Part shown: positions 44,398 through 56,704 of the stretch, one piece after another
Position numbering within the stretch: position 1 is the stretch's first letter
Layout: each line of letters begins with the position of its first letter
Source: Ottelia alismoides
Lineage: Eukaryota > Streptophyta > Magnoliopsida > Alismatales > Hydrocharitaceae
Assembly: GCA_037367405.1 (NCBI GenBank)
Contig: JAZKJV010000384.1
Span: 248,001-312,000 of the forward strand
Length of the DNA stretch: 64,000 nt
Direction: 5' to 3'
The notes under the pieces: generated by a model
What the model was told of the DNA's origin: nothing
What the model saw: the letters and a program-made list of their open reading frames with translations, nothing else
Databases searched by the model: none
Position numbers and translations under genes: made by a program

Positions 44398-47127
44398 TTA
44401 GTCGGCACTGCACGATAACAATGGCCTCACTTCCTGAACAATCCTGTGGACATCTTCAAGCTCCCCCAGTATGGCCTCACCGATGGATCGTGATTGTGAA
44501 TAATCTAATGTGCGTTCATAGTCCTTGAGCAGTTGTACCCACTTCCCGAATGTTGATTCCCGCGAAGCTTTTAACGCGCCCAGTTCTTCCTCTTCCAGTT
44601 GAAGCTCCTCTGTGCACATACAAATCTCAACCTCCTTCAAGCACGATTCGAATACAACCTCCTGGAAATCCAAAAGCAACTCCCCGACCTCGTTCCTCAC
44701 GCGCTCCATTGCAAGAATCTCCTTCTTTACAATATTTTCCAAGTCAATTTTGGATTCTTCGAGCAAGATCGTGCCAGATTCCACCTCTGCTTCAAGGTCT
44801 AAGATTTTGGCGTCCATCGCTTCAACCGTCTTCTTGGCAACTGAAATCTCTTTCTGTAAGGCTCCGAGCTTTCCGCACGATTGTCTAATCTCGGTGGCAA
44901 GATTTTTCCTCTCTAATTCGGACTTGAGCAATTCAGAAGCTTTGCCAAAACGCAACGACTTGTGGGACGAGCTATCTTTCTTGTCTAAATTGTCGATTTC
45001 CGACAGAACCTTTTCAGTCTCTTTTTTCGGATTTTCTGCTTCTTGGTACTTCAGCTTCAGTGTATGCAGGTCCTCTTTCAGTTGCGCCTCCAATCGAGTG
45101 GCCTTCGTAAATGCTGCTTCACTTTCATGCTTGCGAACCTGAGTATCCAAAAGTTCCTCTTTTTTCCTTTCCACCAATACCGAGCTTGCATGAATTCTCG
45201 CTTGCGTGCGCAGTTTGAGTTCTTCCAAACCGCAAACAGCGGAGTCACGAAGGAAGGTGCGGAGTGCCTCGAATTTCTTATCTGTACCGATCCTCCTGGT
45301 TTGCATATCGAGGAGAGAAATTTTGAGAGATGCAATCTCCTGCTCCTTCGATTGAACCACTAGAGCTGTTGTTTGCAAGTTATCAATAAGCATGTGAAAC
45401 TCATTTGTCTCTCTCTCAAGCAGCGGGAAGAGAGTGACGGCTTTTGTAGCAGTGTGGAATTTTTCCTGCACCAAGTCCAGCTTCATCTGGACCATCTTCA
45501 GTTGCTCTTGGGCTAATTTGACAGGAACTGTCTTTGGCTCGCAAGATATAGATTCTTTCTCACTATGGCACAGTCCACGTTCATCCATTTCCACAAGCTT
45601 TTCGGGACAACATATTTCTTCCGCAACTTCTGCATTGTTCAGTTCATTGCGGTGGAGCATTCTTTTGCACTCATCCCGTTCCTTCAAGGCCTGTTCATAT
45701 AAGCCCACAAGTTTTTCATTCTCACGGTGCATCTCTTCTAGTCGGGGTTCGAGTTGCTTCAAATCCCTCGAATTTGCATCTCTTTCTCTCAGGGCTTCTT
45801 CAAACAAGGCCATCAGCTTCTCCTTCTCCTGACGCATCTCTTGGAGTCGGGGCTCCAGATCCCTTGTCTTTGCATCTTGTTCTCGCATTGCTTGTTCAAA
45901 CCGGCCCTTCAGTTTCTCATTCTCTTCATGAACCTCCTGAAGTTGGTGCTCGAGCTGTACGGCATTCTCTACCTTGGCATTTCTTTCATGCATGGCTTGT
46001 TCATACAGACCCATCAATTTCTCGTTCTCTTCAAGAATTTCCTGAAGTCGGTGCTCTAACTGCTGGATATTCTCTATCTTCACATTTCTTTCGCGCATGG
46101 CTTCTTCGTACAAGCCCATCAGTTTCTCGTTCTCTTCATGTATCTCCTGAAGTTGATGCTCTAACTGCTGAATACTCTGTATCTTCACGTTTCTTTCTTG
46201 CATGGCTTCTTCGTACAAGCCCATCAGTTTCTCGTTCTCTTCATGTATCTCCTGAAGTTGACGCTCTAACTGCTGGACGCTCTGTATCTTCACGATTCTT
46301 TCTTGCATGGCTTCTTCGTATAACCCCATTAGCTTTTCATTCTCCTCGTGCAGCTCGCGGAGTTGCTGCTTCATGTCTGGACCCATTTCATGCCCCTCGC
46401 CAACATCACCAGACACGCCAGAGCTCTGTTTAGGCAAAACATCATCTTTCTTGCAATTAGCACCCTCAGAAGCCAGGCTGTCACAAAGCTCTATTAGTTT
46501 ATTGTTGTCCTCGATCAAAACATTCAGTTTAACGCGCAACTCCTCATTTTCTTTAGCCAATGTTATAGCTGTCTCATGAGCTTCTGCTTCACGCTGACTT
46601 GCACTAGAGATAGCTTCAACCATTGCCTTCAACTCAAACTGATCGGAAGAGCCATTGTCAAATGAAGCAATAGGATGAGAACAACCATCCATGAACATCG
46701 ACTCATTCATATTCTTCCCACTCTTCATCTGATCTTCAAGTTGCACGGCTAGGTCATCCACTCTCCTAAAAAATGCATTTTTTGGTGAGAAAATGTGCAT
46801 ATCATAAACAAATTAGTCTTACACATTGATTAAACATGTAAAATTGATTATCCTCCAACACGAAAGCCATTTGGTGAAAGATATATCGTGATTGAATCAT
46901 ATTAATAAGCAGGATGTACCTCTCCAATATTTCCTTGGCTTCAAGACAACTGCTTAAATTTTTCCGAAGTGCGTCCACCTCCCTTTGGTTTTGAATTGCC
47001 TTGTTACAGAAAAAAAATATGATTACAATATAATGTGGATATAATTTACTTCGTGAAATTGCAGAATGAGTACCTGAAGTCGAAGAAACTCCATTTCCTC
47101 ATTGGTAGAGGAAAAATCCAAACTTCC
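44398..47127 (-). CDS. KIN-12-like kinesin, C-terminal three exons only (833 aa seen)
   Basis: The exons are 47074-47127 (GSLDFSSTNEEMEFLRLQ), 46920-46999 (AIQNQREVDALRKNLSSCLEAKEILE) and 44398-46765, ending in TAA. All joins are gt/ag and phase-consistent (LQ|AIQNQR, then LE-R-RVDDLAVQLEDQM). The segment NEEMEFLRLQAIQNQRE, and later SQREAEAHETAITLAKENEELRVKL and IEDNNKLIEL, are hallmarks of plant KIN-12 kinesin tails, which act in the phragmoplast during cytokinesis. The last exon is coiled coil almost throughout and holds seven copies of a 35-residue repeat. No motor domain (P-loop, SSRSH, DLAGSE) was found in the remaining 17 kb of the window. It lies beyond the right edge behind transposon-filled introns, or has been lost. 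A possible upstream segment near 47881-47930 is not convincing. Confidence 0.85.
45661..46368 (-). repeat. Coding 105-bp minisatellite in the kinesin tail
   Basis: Seven units encode variants of HEENEKLMGLYEEAMQERN followed by VKIQSIQQLEHQLQEI. The first four or five units are 35 residues long (five heptads) and nearly identical. Later units are more diverged and one is three residues shorter. The 35-residue length keeps the coiled-coil register. Confidence 0.9.
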
Positions 47128-47397
47128 CTGGCGAACAGAGTAAGAACTAATATCATGCCAAGGTCAAGAAAGATTAAGGTTTATAATAAGAAATACTGCC
47201 ACACTCAAGTAGGAGTGTTATAAATATATTGAGCATTGGAAATGGCGTTTCCATCATTTGATTGTAATAAACCAACCATCCAGATTGACGTCTATGACCC
47301 ATCCACATAAAATTATTACAAGACGTAACAGGGATTACTGAAAATAGTAGAAAAGACTGCTGCAGAGACAAGAATATAAAATATCACGGTTTAGGAA

Positions 47398-47462
47398 ATT
47401 CATGACAAGATCACGTTCTACTCCACGTATAATTCATGACAAGATCACGTTCTACTCCACGT
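47398..47462. repeat. 34-bp direct duplication
   Basis: CATGACAAGATCACGTTCTA followed by CTCCACGT occurs twice with a 34-bp period. Confidence 0.9.
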
Positions 47463-47721
47463 GAGGACCCTCAGTGGTCTCATTCTTTTACTATTTCATC
47501 CCACTGATACGGCCTTGTATAGGTCTCTCACATACACAACTCAGGTGATTTGGAAAAACACAACATCACATACCACACAAAGAACTCAACCTTCAGTTTT
47601 CCCAACCCCCCACCCCCCATCCATGTCATGCTATGAGCAATTTCTACACATTACAAAAAATCAAACATCAACATAGAATACATGACGACACTGACTATCT
47701 CGACCCTCAATGCCTACTCCT

Positions 47722-48208
47722 GTGTATCTCGGATCATGATGGAGAATTATAATGGAGTGAAGGGTCAGATTTGGAATGATGATCCATCAAGAAATTGATT
47801 ACAAATAAGACTCTGCTCAACATTGATAGAAGTTACCGATTCTACAACGAGTCTCTGTCATATAAAGAAAAATCTCTCTCTTACCAATGACTTGTCTCCT
47901 TGCTGGAAGACATCTCCAAATTTCGCGAGGGAGAAAAAAATGTTACTACTCTCCCTTTTACCAGGTATTTAAAACAAGGGCCTCCTATAAGGAATCTTAA
48001 CGAGTATCTCATATAAGAATCTCCAAACAAACCTCGTGAATACGGAAACACAATAATGAGTCTCATACGGGGAATATGGACAACATGTTTTCTCACATAG
48101 ATACCTCAAAGAAAGAATTGTGACCAAGAGGCCACAAATAAAGAATAATGGAGTTAAACAAAGCATAGGGACAAAAATAAGTACTCTTGTGGAATCTCAA
48201 TCACACTC
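47722..48208 (-). repeat. Possible LTR of a lost copia-like element
   Basis: Read on the minus strand, a polypurine-like GGAAAGGGGGAG (48209-48220) precedes TGTGATTGAGATTCC. About 250 bp on is a TATTTAAAAC/TTTAAATACC promoter-like stretch, and a possible end GAGATACACA follows near 47722. No partner LTR or coding region was found. The borders are a guess. Confidence 0.35.
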
Positions 48209-48581
48209 CCCCTTTCCATTGTCAAAGTCATAGCACTATCCAATCAAGTAGGGAGAATAAATGGGAAAACACCCTTTTTTACTTTAACCTCTTTTTTCTT
48301 CATTTATTTTTTTTCAAATGTATGACTTTTTTTCTGTTTTCATGTCTTTTTCTTTTTGTTTTACTTTTTCAATGAAAATAAGCATACTTCTCAAATTTAA
48401 ATCTTTCGGAGAATCCAACTATCATATGGTGTCTCGTCTATCATCAAACTGATGATGCGTCACTTGATTAAGGCCACGTAATCTTCAACGATATTCCTCG
48501 TGCTAGAGCCGCTAGATTTTGCAACCTCACGCAGCTCAGCCCACCTCGCAAAGGTCATGTGATCTTCACGATAGTTGTCAC

Positions 48582-48763
48582 CATGATATGAAATTTCTGT
48601 CGAACTTCAGTTTCAACATATGATCGAAATTCGATTGAAATGGTGCTTAGGGCTGCCGATACAAGCATTTGGTGACCGAAATGGTCGAAATTCGAACGAA
48701 TTTCAAGAAAATTTTTGTTCCAACAAAGCAATATGCTGACCGAAACTAATATTTAAGGCCTTG
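48582..48763. mobile_element. hAT-type MITE (182 bp)
   Basis: The ends are CATGATATGAAATTTC and inverted ATATTTAAGGCCTTG. The flanking 8-bp repeats GTTGTCAC (48574-48581) and GTTCTCAC (48764-48771) differ by one base. The interior repeats TCGAAATTCGA and GACCGAAA. It is the same family as 58416-58603. Confidence 0.75.
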
Positions 48764-49187
48764 GTTCTCACATGCACAACAGGTGCTCCTCCATCATAAG
48801 TGCCACCTGCATAGCGTGTGCTCCTCTATTAAGAGTCCTTTCTCTTTGCCTTTTTTCCAACTAAAATAAACATCTCCTTTCTAAGTTTGAACCCGAGAGA
48901 GGGCATTGTTGGACATGTGAGCCCCGGGCGAACCATTCTTACAATAAATGTTATTGTAATATATATGTTTTATCAATAAAAGTTATTGATGTTTCACTCC
49001 CTTTCTGGAATTAAATGAATGAATGCACTATAAGGTCCCTCTGTACAATTAGGGTTATGTACCATGGCCATCTTGATGATCATATAGTTGTTGATTCATT
49101 AAATGAATCATATAGGCTGGTGTTTGGATGAATATCTAAAGAGTTAGATAGAGGACTCATCAAGCACCGTCAAATGATTATTAAGAG

Positions 49188-52100
49188 CAAGGTTTTAAAA
49201 AACGAAAGGCGGAACGAGGCAGATCCACCAGAATCTAGGCGAGGCGTAGCCTCGAGGCGGTCGAGGCGTAAGCCTCAGTTTTCCCCCAAAAATTTACCAA
49301 TCTAACATAATCTAGTACATAAATCTCAAGAGAGCGATACAATAACACATATCTAGAAGCATAAAGCAAGTAAAGGAATTCTAATGTAATCCATCGTTGT
49401 CTTAGACCCATAGACTTGCAGTGTACCAAATGTTAGAATTAAACACAAGACAAAATAGAGAGTACAAAACACAATTTGTTCCAACTTCTAAAATTCAAAT
49501 CCTATTTCTAGTTCAAAAAGTAGAATGCCAAATGCCAATTCATGTTCTTGAATCTTGTCTTGTAGACTCGTAAAAATCTTCTAGTCATTGCCATGAACTC
49601 TAACATCGGCATCAAGAATATCATCCTCAGATTCACTACTACTCATTGGATCATCCAATGAATCATCCATGTAGTTTAAATTTTCTTCATCATCATCTCC
49701 ATCACTAACATCATCTCTAGTATGAATCTCATCGTCATCAATATCAACCACATCTTTACCTGTATTATACAATACCATTGTTATTTGTTAGTATATTATA
49801 TTTGTGTTCTAATGAAATAAGATTAACATCGCATTTACCTTTCTTTCTCTTCTTCCTACGAGAATCATCTTATTGTTCTTCAGCTTCCTCAACGTCCTCC
49901 TCCAAAGGAGTATTCGCATCAAGCTCATGATATGCATTGTATTCACATGTCTGAAGTTCTGAAACCCACTCATCACCAGAATCGACATCTTCCAAGCATA
50001 GGGGATCCTCCATTGTCTTTTTCTTGACCTCCCTCTGCTTCAACTTCAAGTTGAACATCACATAAACCAAATCATTGAGTTTTGCTTGTGTGAGTCGATT
50101 TCTCCTCTTTGTATGTACCTACTCAATGGTCAATACACATGGGAATGCTTAGAACATATACAATTAGAAGATACAGTTTATGATCTCCTCAAGTCAAAAT
50201 ACTACCTGATTAAATGAACTCCAATTGCGTTCACAACCAGATGCACTACATGTCAAACTCAAAATTTTTATGGCAAACTTGGTTAGCTCAGGAGTATCAT
50301 CTCCAAAAGCCCTCCACCAGTCAGCTGATGATGGTGAGAAATCCATAATATATGGTTAAATTCAATCATGAAAAGCAAAGAATAATGGATCTAGAGGATC
50401 AGAGATCTACATACCTGGACTCCTTTTCTTGCGTGTGTTCACAACATTGGAATATCCAAACAAGCCTCGTGCATTCCTGAAAGCATCTATCTGTAGATCT
50501 ACTTTCTCCCTCTCCATTGGATCACTTATCAACATCTCCATGAAAGCATACAATCCCACCTAGCATCCACGATGTCCCAAAATGGCTTGTGGAAAATGAG
50601 GGTTCGTAGTGATATTGGGGATTGAGAAAGTAGGCAGCAGCATGCAAATGAGTATGAAGTTGGCGATCCCACCTAGCATCCACGATGTCCCAAAATGGCT
50701 TGTACTTTTCTTCTTCATTTCCTAATGTATGAGCAATTTCCTCCTTGGCTCTGTCATGGCTTCATAAATGAATCCCATTGGGGATATTTTTCGTAATCAA
50801 CCATCCTTAAAACCCTGACCAAAGGTTTGGTTGTACTAATCACAAAGGCAACGCCGGGCCAAAAAGATTTGCGTCTCAAAATTGTGTTGCATGCACTTTG
50901 CCCTTGGGGCTTGGAAGAATAGGGGCTCCTCTTCCATGCATAGGAAGTAAAAATGACTCGAGGGAGTCCCTAACGGTGATCAATCTCTGTAATGTCAAGA
51001 AAGCCGTAGCAAAACGGGTAACGGCAGGTCGGACCAAATCTCCCCCAATCTTTGCCCTGATCATGGACAAAACCCAACCATGTGCATAGATGTAGTTGAT
51101 GACTCTTTTGGCTTTTTTGAAAACGGAAGCATGCAAAGGCAATTTCAAAATGTCTTCTAGCATCAAATCAATGCAATGGGCGGCACACGGGGTCCAATAC
51201 AAATGTTGTCTCTTCTCCATCAGCAATTTTCCAGCTACTTTGTAGTTTGAGGCATTATCGGTTATAACTTGTATGACATTGTCTTCCCCAACCTCCTCAA
51301 CTACATCATCGAGCAGAGAAAATAGTAATTGTGCACTCTTTGTTCTGTCTGATACATCAATGGACTTCAAGAACCAAGTCCCAGTCGGATTGTTCACTAA
51401 AAAATTGATAAGTGAACGACCTTTTGTATCCGTCCAACCATCAGACATGATACTACAGCCTGTCTCTACCCAAGAAGCCTTTGCCGCTTTCATCACATTG
51501 TCGATGTTATTCACTTCTTCCTTCAATATCCATGTTCTCAACTCGTGTGCCGTTGGAGGTTTCAATCCCCGCCCAAATGCACCAACAGAATGAACCATTT
51601 GTTGAAATGATGGACTATTTGCACAATCGAATGCTAATCCATTTTCAAAGAAAAATCTTCCTATATCACGACAAACACGAGCCCTCTCCTCTTTCTTCCA
51701 TGATGCATTCAATGTCATTTGATGTTGCTTCTCTAGGACATTTGTAGGCCCAATAGTGGGACTTCCCGAGCCGGTCATACCAACAAATAAGTCCATAGGA
51801 CCCCTCACCTGCTTCACACTGCTGGATCCTCCTGTGCATGTTTGAGGATCATTACTTCCACGAGGTTCTTCCATTCCAAAAGCTCCCACTCTGCAAAGCT
51901 CCTCCATCTCTTCCATAGCTCTTCTATTTTTTCTTCGTGCACTGCTAGCAAACACTTCATTTCATTGGATACTTCAGCTGGAACTTTTGGGCATGCTTTA
52001 ACATTTTTCCCTGTTTTGGCGAGGTAGTGCTTGAGTCTTGCAACTCCACCAGTTATCCTCTTAGCACAGAAATTGCATTGAACATAAACATAACCATTGC

Positions 52101-53287
52101 CCTTCGTAGACTCGTCCATTTCGATTTGGACACAGTATTTCCATCCAGGGTCGCTTCGACCTCCTTCGGAATCTTTCGCGCCTCTCTTCTTTGCTTTTGG
52201 CATTTCTGAAATTCATTGCACAAAAAGCAAATACAAGTACAAACAATTTGTCATAAAGTTTGAAATTTGAATCACAGATTCACAACAATCACAGTCCACA
52301 AATCACAAGATTCACACTGTTGTGGCCTACTGTTTGGCTGCTACTAGCTGATGGAGGTTTGGTTTCTATAAAGGATCTACAAAATTAGACAAATTATGAA
52401 GATCCCAATTTTGCTTCAAAGGAAGAGGTTAGTGGTCAAGGTTTACCTTACAAGATAAGCACGTTGATCACATTCTACATATACCGTTCCCTCAGACAGT
52501 ACAATAATAGCAAAAATGGGCATTGTATGCATTGGAAATTTTCCTTGATCTTATTGTTTTTTGTGTATATTCAAAATAAAAATTTCGTAATTATATTTCA
52601 AGCATCAATTAATATTACAAATCAAAATAAATAGGATCAAAGTTGAATACTCAACTCAAACGAGATCAAGTTTAATCCAAAATGAATCAAATTTTACTGA
52701 TCTTAGTTCAAGGCACGCATGTAGATTATTGTACTGATCGAAATAATCCGAAACCGCTTCTAATCGGATAGGAATCACTTCTGCAAACCCTGAAAAATCA
52801 TACCTGCGAATGGAGGCGGTGGCGCAAGAATCGCAGAGGGACTGAGGGAGGCAGCGATGGCGAGAGAGGAGGCGAAGACAGCTATGGAAGCTTGCAAGCT
52901 TCGAGAACACAACACCAGAGGTGTCGCCGGTCAACTTAGCACTCGCCAACCTCAAGAACCAGGTCGGGTGAAAGGGGTTTTAGGGCTTTTTTTGGGTTTT
53001 CCAAAGACAACAGAGAACCAGGTCGGGCAAAAGGGGTCCTCGAGCCTTCGGGCAGAAGAAACCTAATAAATCGGGTCACGTACATCGTACGTGACCCACT
53101 TAAAATTTCAATCGCCTCGGCTAACGCCTCACATCGTCTCAAGGCGCAACCGCCTCAGGGCGTTTTTCATCAACGAGGCAACCGCCTCACCAGAAATAGC
53201 TGAGGCGTATGCCTCAAAACCAAAATGGAGCGCCTCGCCTCGAGACGTACGCCTCGAACGCCTCGAGGCGCGATTTTTAATTCCATG
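49188..53287 (-). mobile_element. hAT transposon with transposase gene (4.1 kb)
   Basis: The ends are CAAGGTTTTAAAAAACG and the inverted CATGGAATTAAAAATCG, with a perfect 8-bp target duplication ATTAAGAG (49180-49187 and 53288-53295). Both ends are loaded with GAGGCG, CGAGGC and CCTCGAGGCG motifs. It carries a full-length but mutated transposase gene on the minus strand. Confidence 0.93.
49581..52203 (-). pseudogene. hAT transposase (BED finger, DUF659, hAT dimerisation), decayed
   Basis: The start at 52201-52203 gives MPKAKKRGAKD and a BED-type finger (CNFCAKRITGGVARLKHYLA). A frameshift near 51890-51950 leads into the frame 50876-51955, which carries the DUF659 core (GCSIMSDGWTD, NVIQVITDNASNYK, WTPCAAHCIDLMLED). 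The middle part (KPFWDIVDARWDRQLH near 50660-50710) is frameshifted and includes a duplicated ~32-bp segment (50571 and 50675). The C-terminal hAT dimerisation block is in an exon at about 50206-50350 (WWRAFGDDTPELTKFAIKIL, SASGCERNWSSFNQ). A later exon at 49839-50118 meets an in-frame TAA before DDSRRKKRKK. The last acidic exon is about 49581-49756. Exon phases still match. Probably inactive. Confidence 0.88.
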
Positions 53288-53751
53288 ATTAAGAGATGAT
53301 CTCCAACCTGAGTAGGAGATGGCAATCCCTTCTCACAGAGGTTGATATCTGACCGACCTCTTGATGCAGGTCCTCTGCATGAGTATAGTGATTCGGAGGT
53401 GTCAGATTAGTTAGGTCAAAGGGTTGACTTAGCGAGATCGAGATAACCTAAGTCCTATGTTGAATACTGTCACAACATAGGCACACATCCTCTAAGCAGA
53501 GACAGATGTGTTAATATATGTCTGAGTGCGTACATTTGGCAGACCAATAGGTTGATGACCTAACCAAGGTCTATACACCGGTGAGCTAGTGTGCATGTAA
53601 GGGCATATGAGTAATACGATCTCTCAAAGGGATCACACATGTTCACTTATGAAACGGAAGACATGAGCTCACTCATGAGGTATTGGGACCGATCAAATTC
53701 CATGCATGGTAGTCGTGCTTCGGAAGCATGACAAGAATTTAAAGGTATGAT

Positions 53752-54880
53752 CATAGTTTTAAAAGGCGGCGCCTCGAGGCGCAAAGGCGTACGCCTCAAG
53801 GCGAGGCAGGCCTAAAACGCCCCGAGGCGCACGCCTCAGGTATAGACTTAGGGGCGTACGCCTCAGCCTCGCCTGAGGCGCTCGAGGCGTAAGGCGCTCG
53901 AGGCGAGGCGGAGGCGTAAGCCTCGAGTCATGAGGCTTTTTTACATTTTTTGTTACACATAACCCTATTTTTTATCATTATATTTTTTATTTTTGTATTT
54001 TTGTTTCCATGCTAAACCTTGCATATTTCTATATATAGCTCCATGCAAAGAGAAGATAGCTTGAAACAAGCGAAGTTACATGATCTTGTATACATCATAT
54101 TCAATCTATCATACATCTACACATACTAGTTCTATTACACATATTTTTGTTTGAATTGTAATAGAATTTTATATTAGTTGCAAGTTTGCAACTTGATGTT
54201 GTTGTTTGGTTGTATAAGTTGTGAACTTAGAATACGTTAAGACTGAAGTAAAATAATTACTACATTTTATTGTGAGTAGATGAATACAAATAATATCATT
54301 AGTAAAAAAATCGCCGGGGGCGCTGCCCCCACACCCCCGCAGGGGGGAGCGCACCTGCTCCCCCTAGACCCCCCCACAAGCTCGTTGACCGGGCAGCGAG
54401 ACCCCCGTCTTGTTGGGGTATGATATGGCAGGAGGGGATGCATATGACAGTTCTCCAACTACGTCCAACAAGACAAATTGATTGGGATTCAAGTCATGTT
54501 AATATTTTTTTATTCGCACTAGAGATTATGGTTTCTATTGTACTTTATTATTAAGTATAGACTTTAGTTTAATACTCATATAGAGTCATTGAAGTTGGAA
54601 TTGGAACTTGATATTCTGTATATTAGTGGCTTAGTACTAGCTTTTTTGAACTTCAATGCCTTCATCGCTTATGTATTGTATCTTTTACTAGTTTTAAATT
54701 ATTCCTGAATGTGTTTTTGGCAAAATGTAATAGTATTATATATTTTTTAAATGTATTTTGCTTTAATTTTAATTTTTTTCCCAAAAAATTGAGGCTTACG
54801 CCTCGACCGCCTCGAGGCTTACGCCTCGCCTCAATTTCAAAGAAAACGCCTCGGACCGCCTCGCGCTTTTTTAAACCTTG
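53752..54880. mobile_element. Non-autonomous hAT element (1.13 kb)
   Basis: The ends are CATAGTTTTAAAAGGCG and inverted GCTTTTTTAAACCTTG, with a perfect 8-bp target duplication GGTATGAT (53744-53751 and 54881-54888). The first 190 bp and last 100 bp are dense in GGCGTACGCCTC and CGCCTCGAGGCG palindromes, like the transposase-bearing element 465 bp to its left. The middle is AT-rich apart from a C/G-rich patch near 54310-54380. No transposase frame. Confidence 0.92.
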
Positions 54881-55846
54881 GGTATGATATATATGCTTTG
54901 GGAAAGCATATGATCGATACCGATTCCTAATGACCAAGATTGAGAAACTTGGTGATCAAACCCTGAAGAAGACAGTGTAAAATCGATCTACATCTTCAGG
55001 TTGATCATAGGTCTTCCAGTATGCAGGATGTACAGGTATTGAGAATACCTGAGGGTGATGTGATCATAAACGATTGTATAACCATGACCCTTCCATTCCG
55101 AAGGAGTGATGAAACAGGTCTGGATTTTAGTGACTCCTCTCAGTAGAGAAGTAACTTGATCTTAGTCCAAGTGTTGGACATTGATCTGAATTAGATTTAG
55201 ATGCAATGAGAAGATTAAGTATACGGACTTGATTTAATCAATCATCTATGGGAGGTCCGTGAGATCTGGATTTGATATGAGATCTCAACATCCAAGTCAT
55301 TATACGTGAAACAATACAATCGCCATGTCCAAGTATCTGTGAAGAAAGCTCATTATTCTTAAAGGAGTTCAAGAATAATTACTTTGATGAATTGTATATC
55401 CAAGCAACAAGATGTTGATAATTAAATGAGATTTAATTATCAAGTATAATATGAATAAGATTCATATTGTGAGAATGATTATCCAAGATAATTAAATGAG
55501 ATCTAATTATCAAGGAAACACAGATTGTGGATAGTGCTATGCATAATATCCGTGTATATTATAAAAATGATTTATAATATAATAGAGAGAGAGCATTTTT
55601 GTAAATGGCATTTATTAATTGTTAATGTGAATTGGATTCACATTAAACAATTAATTGGAAATGTAATTTACAATTTTGTTTGGGGTGTGAATATGAGTCA
55701 CATATTTTCAATGGAATGATTGAAATATTCACTAGTTAATTTGGAATTAATTTAGTGGATAATTTTACAATAAATGTTGTTGTAAATAATTAAGAGATAA
55801 TGAGATAAAAATAAAACGGAGGAGATAATCCACCAAAATATGAGGT

Positions 55847-55879
55847 GGCGTCACCCATGAATTAGTCATGGGTGACGCC
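55847..55879. other. Perfect 14-bp hairpin in the solo LTR
   Basis: GGCGTCACCCATGA and TCATGGGTGACGCC are exact inverted copies around a 5-base loop. It lies about 240 bp upstream of the LTR TATA box, so it could be a U3 control site or an RNA structure. Confidence 0.8.
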
Positions 55880-56117
55880 CCATATTTTTAGGGGGGAATT
55901 ATCATCTCTTATAATTATTACTCTATTATCTTGTGATAATTGATTTTATTGAATTAAATTATGTTGATGATAATGCAACATATATTTAATTTAATATAAA
56001 TTAATATGTTGTTGTTTTTGAACAACAATGATCATGGCCATTGATTAAAAACACATATCAATCTAGCCATTGATTTTGTGTATGCCATGGGTTGTGATCC
56101 ATGGACTCCCAAACTAG

Positions 56118-56125
56118 TATATAAA
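56118..56125 (+). promoter_or_regulatory. TATA box of the solo LTR
   Basis: TATATAAA sits about 40 bp before a CT-rich tract (56165-56190), the usual layout of a plant LTR promoter. It fixes the LTR on the plus strand. Confidence 0.6.
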
Positions 56126-56704
56126 GAGGGCAACCTTAGTCCCTTGGAGATACATTACACACGTCCACTCTCTCTCTCTCTCTCAACTCTCATTCTCGCC
56201 CATCTCCCTCTCTCTAAAGGTGGTCGTCCACCTTAAGGTCTTGAGGGAATAACAATCGCATCTATGCCGTCGTGCTGTCGTGTCGATTGCTCATGGATCT
56301 CCATCTTCGTTAGGGCTTCTTGCGCTAGAAGGAGACGTCAGATTTCGTTGGACGATATCAGGAGATTCAAGGCTTGGATCTTCATCGAGGATTGTGGGAA
56401 GCACGCGTCTCATCATCGCGCCCGCAAGTGCCATCTTCGTAGATCAGACTTGAGTCAGGAGGATCTCTTGCTTTAGAGATCTAGTGATCGCAACCACGCT
56501 TCAAGAGGTATTTCTAATACTTTGTGATTAGATGAAACGATCCAAGAAACATTCTTGGGATCATGTGGTTTCATCTCATGATTTATTTATTTTTTTAAAT
56601 TCCGTTGCACCTAGTGACTAGTGCCACTAACCGCTCCGATCGCATAAGATGTGATCATCACGCTTCCGTGATGTGCTTAAGGATTCCCCATATCCTTCAG
56701 GCAT

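Larger units (their letters stand above)
48907..56699 (+). mobile_element. Solo LTR of about 2.5 kb with two nested hAT elements
   Basis: The sequence starts TGTTGGACATGTGAGCCC and ends TATCCTTCA, with a perfect 5-bp duplication GGCAT on both sides (48902-48906 and 56700-56704). After removing the two hAT insertions and their target duplications, about 2.55 kb remains. That remainder has no coding region and no primer or polypurine site within it, as expected for a solo LTR from unequal recombination. A TATA box and downstream CT-rich leader near 56118-56190 show plus-strand orientation. A strong hairpin lies at 55847-55879. Confidence 0.85.

Noticed and set aside
45774..46433. 219-aa plus-strand frame with repeats
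   Set aside because: Antisense image of the kinesin 35-residue repeat; periodicity comes from the coding strand.
47881..47935. Possible extra kinesin exon (LAKFGDVFQQGDKSL, donor at its end)
   Set aside because: No acceptor with matching phase, no remembered KIN-12 block, and it lies in LTR-like sequence.
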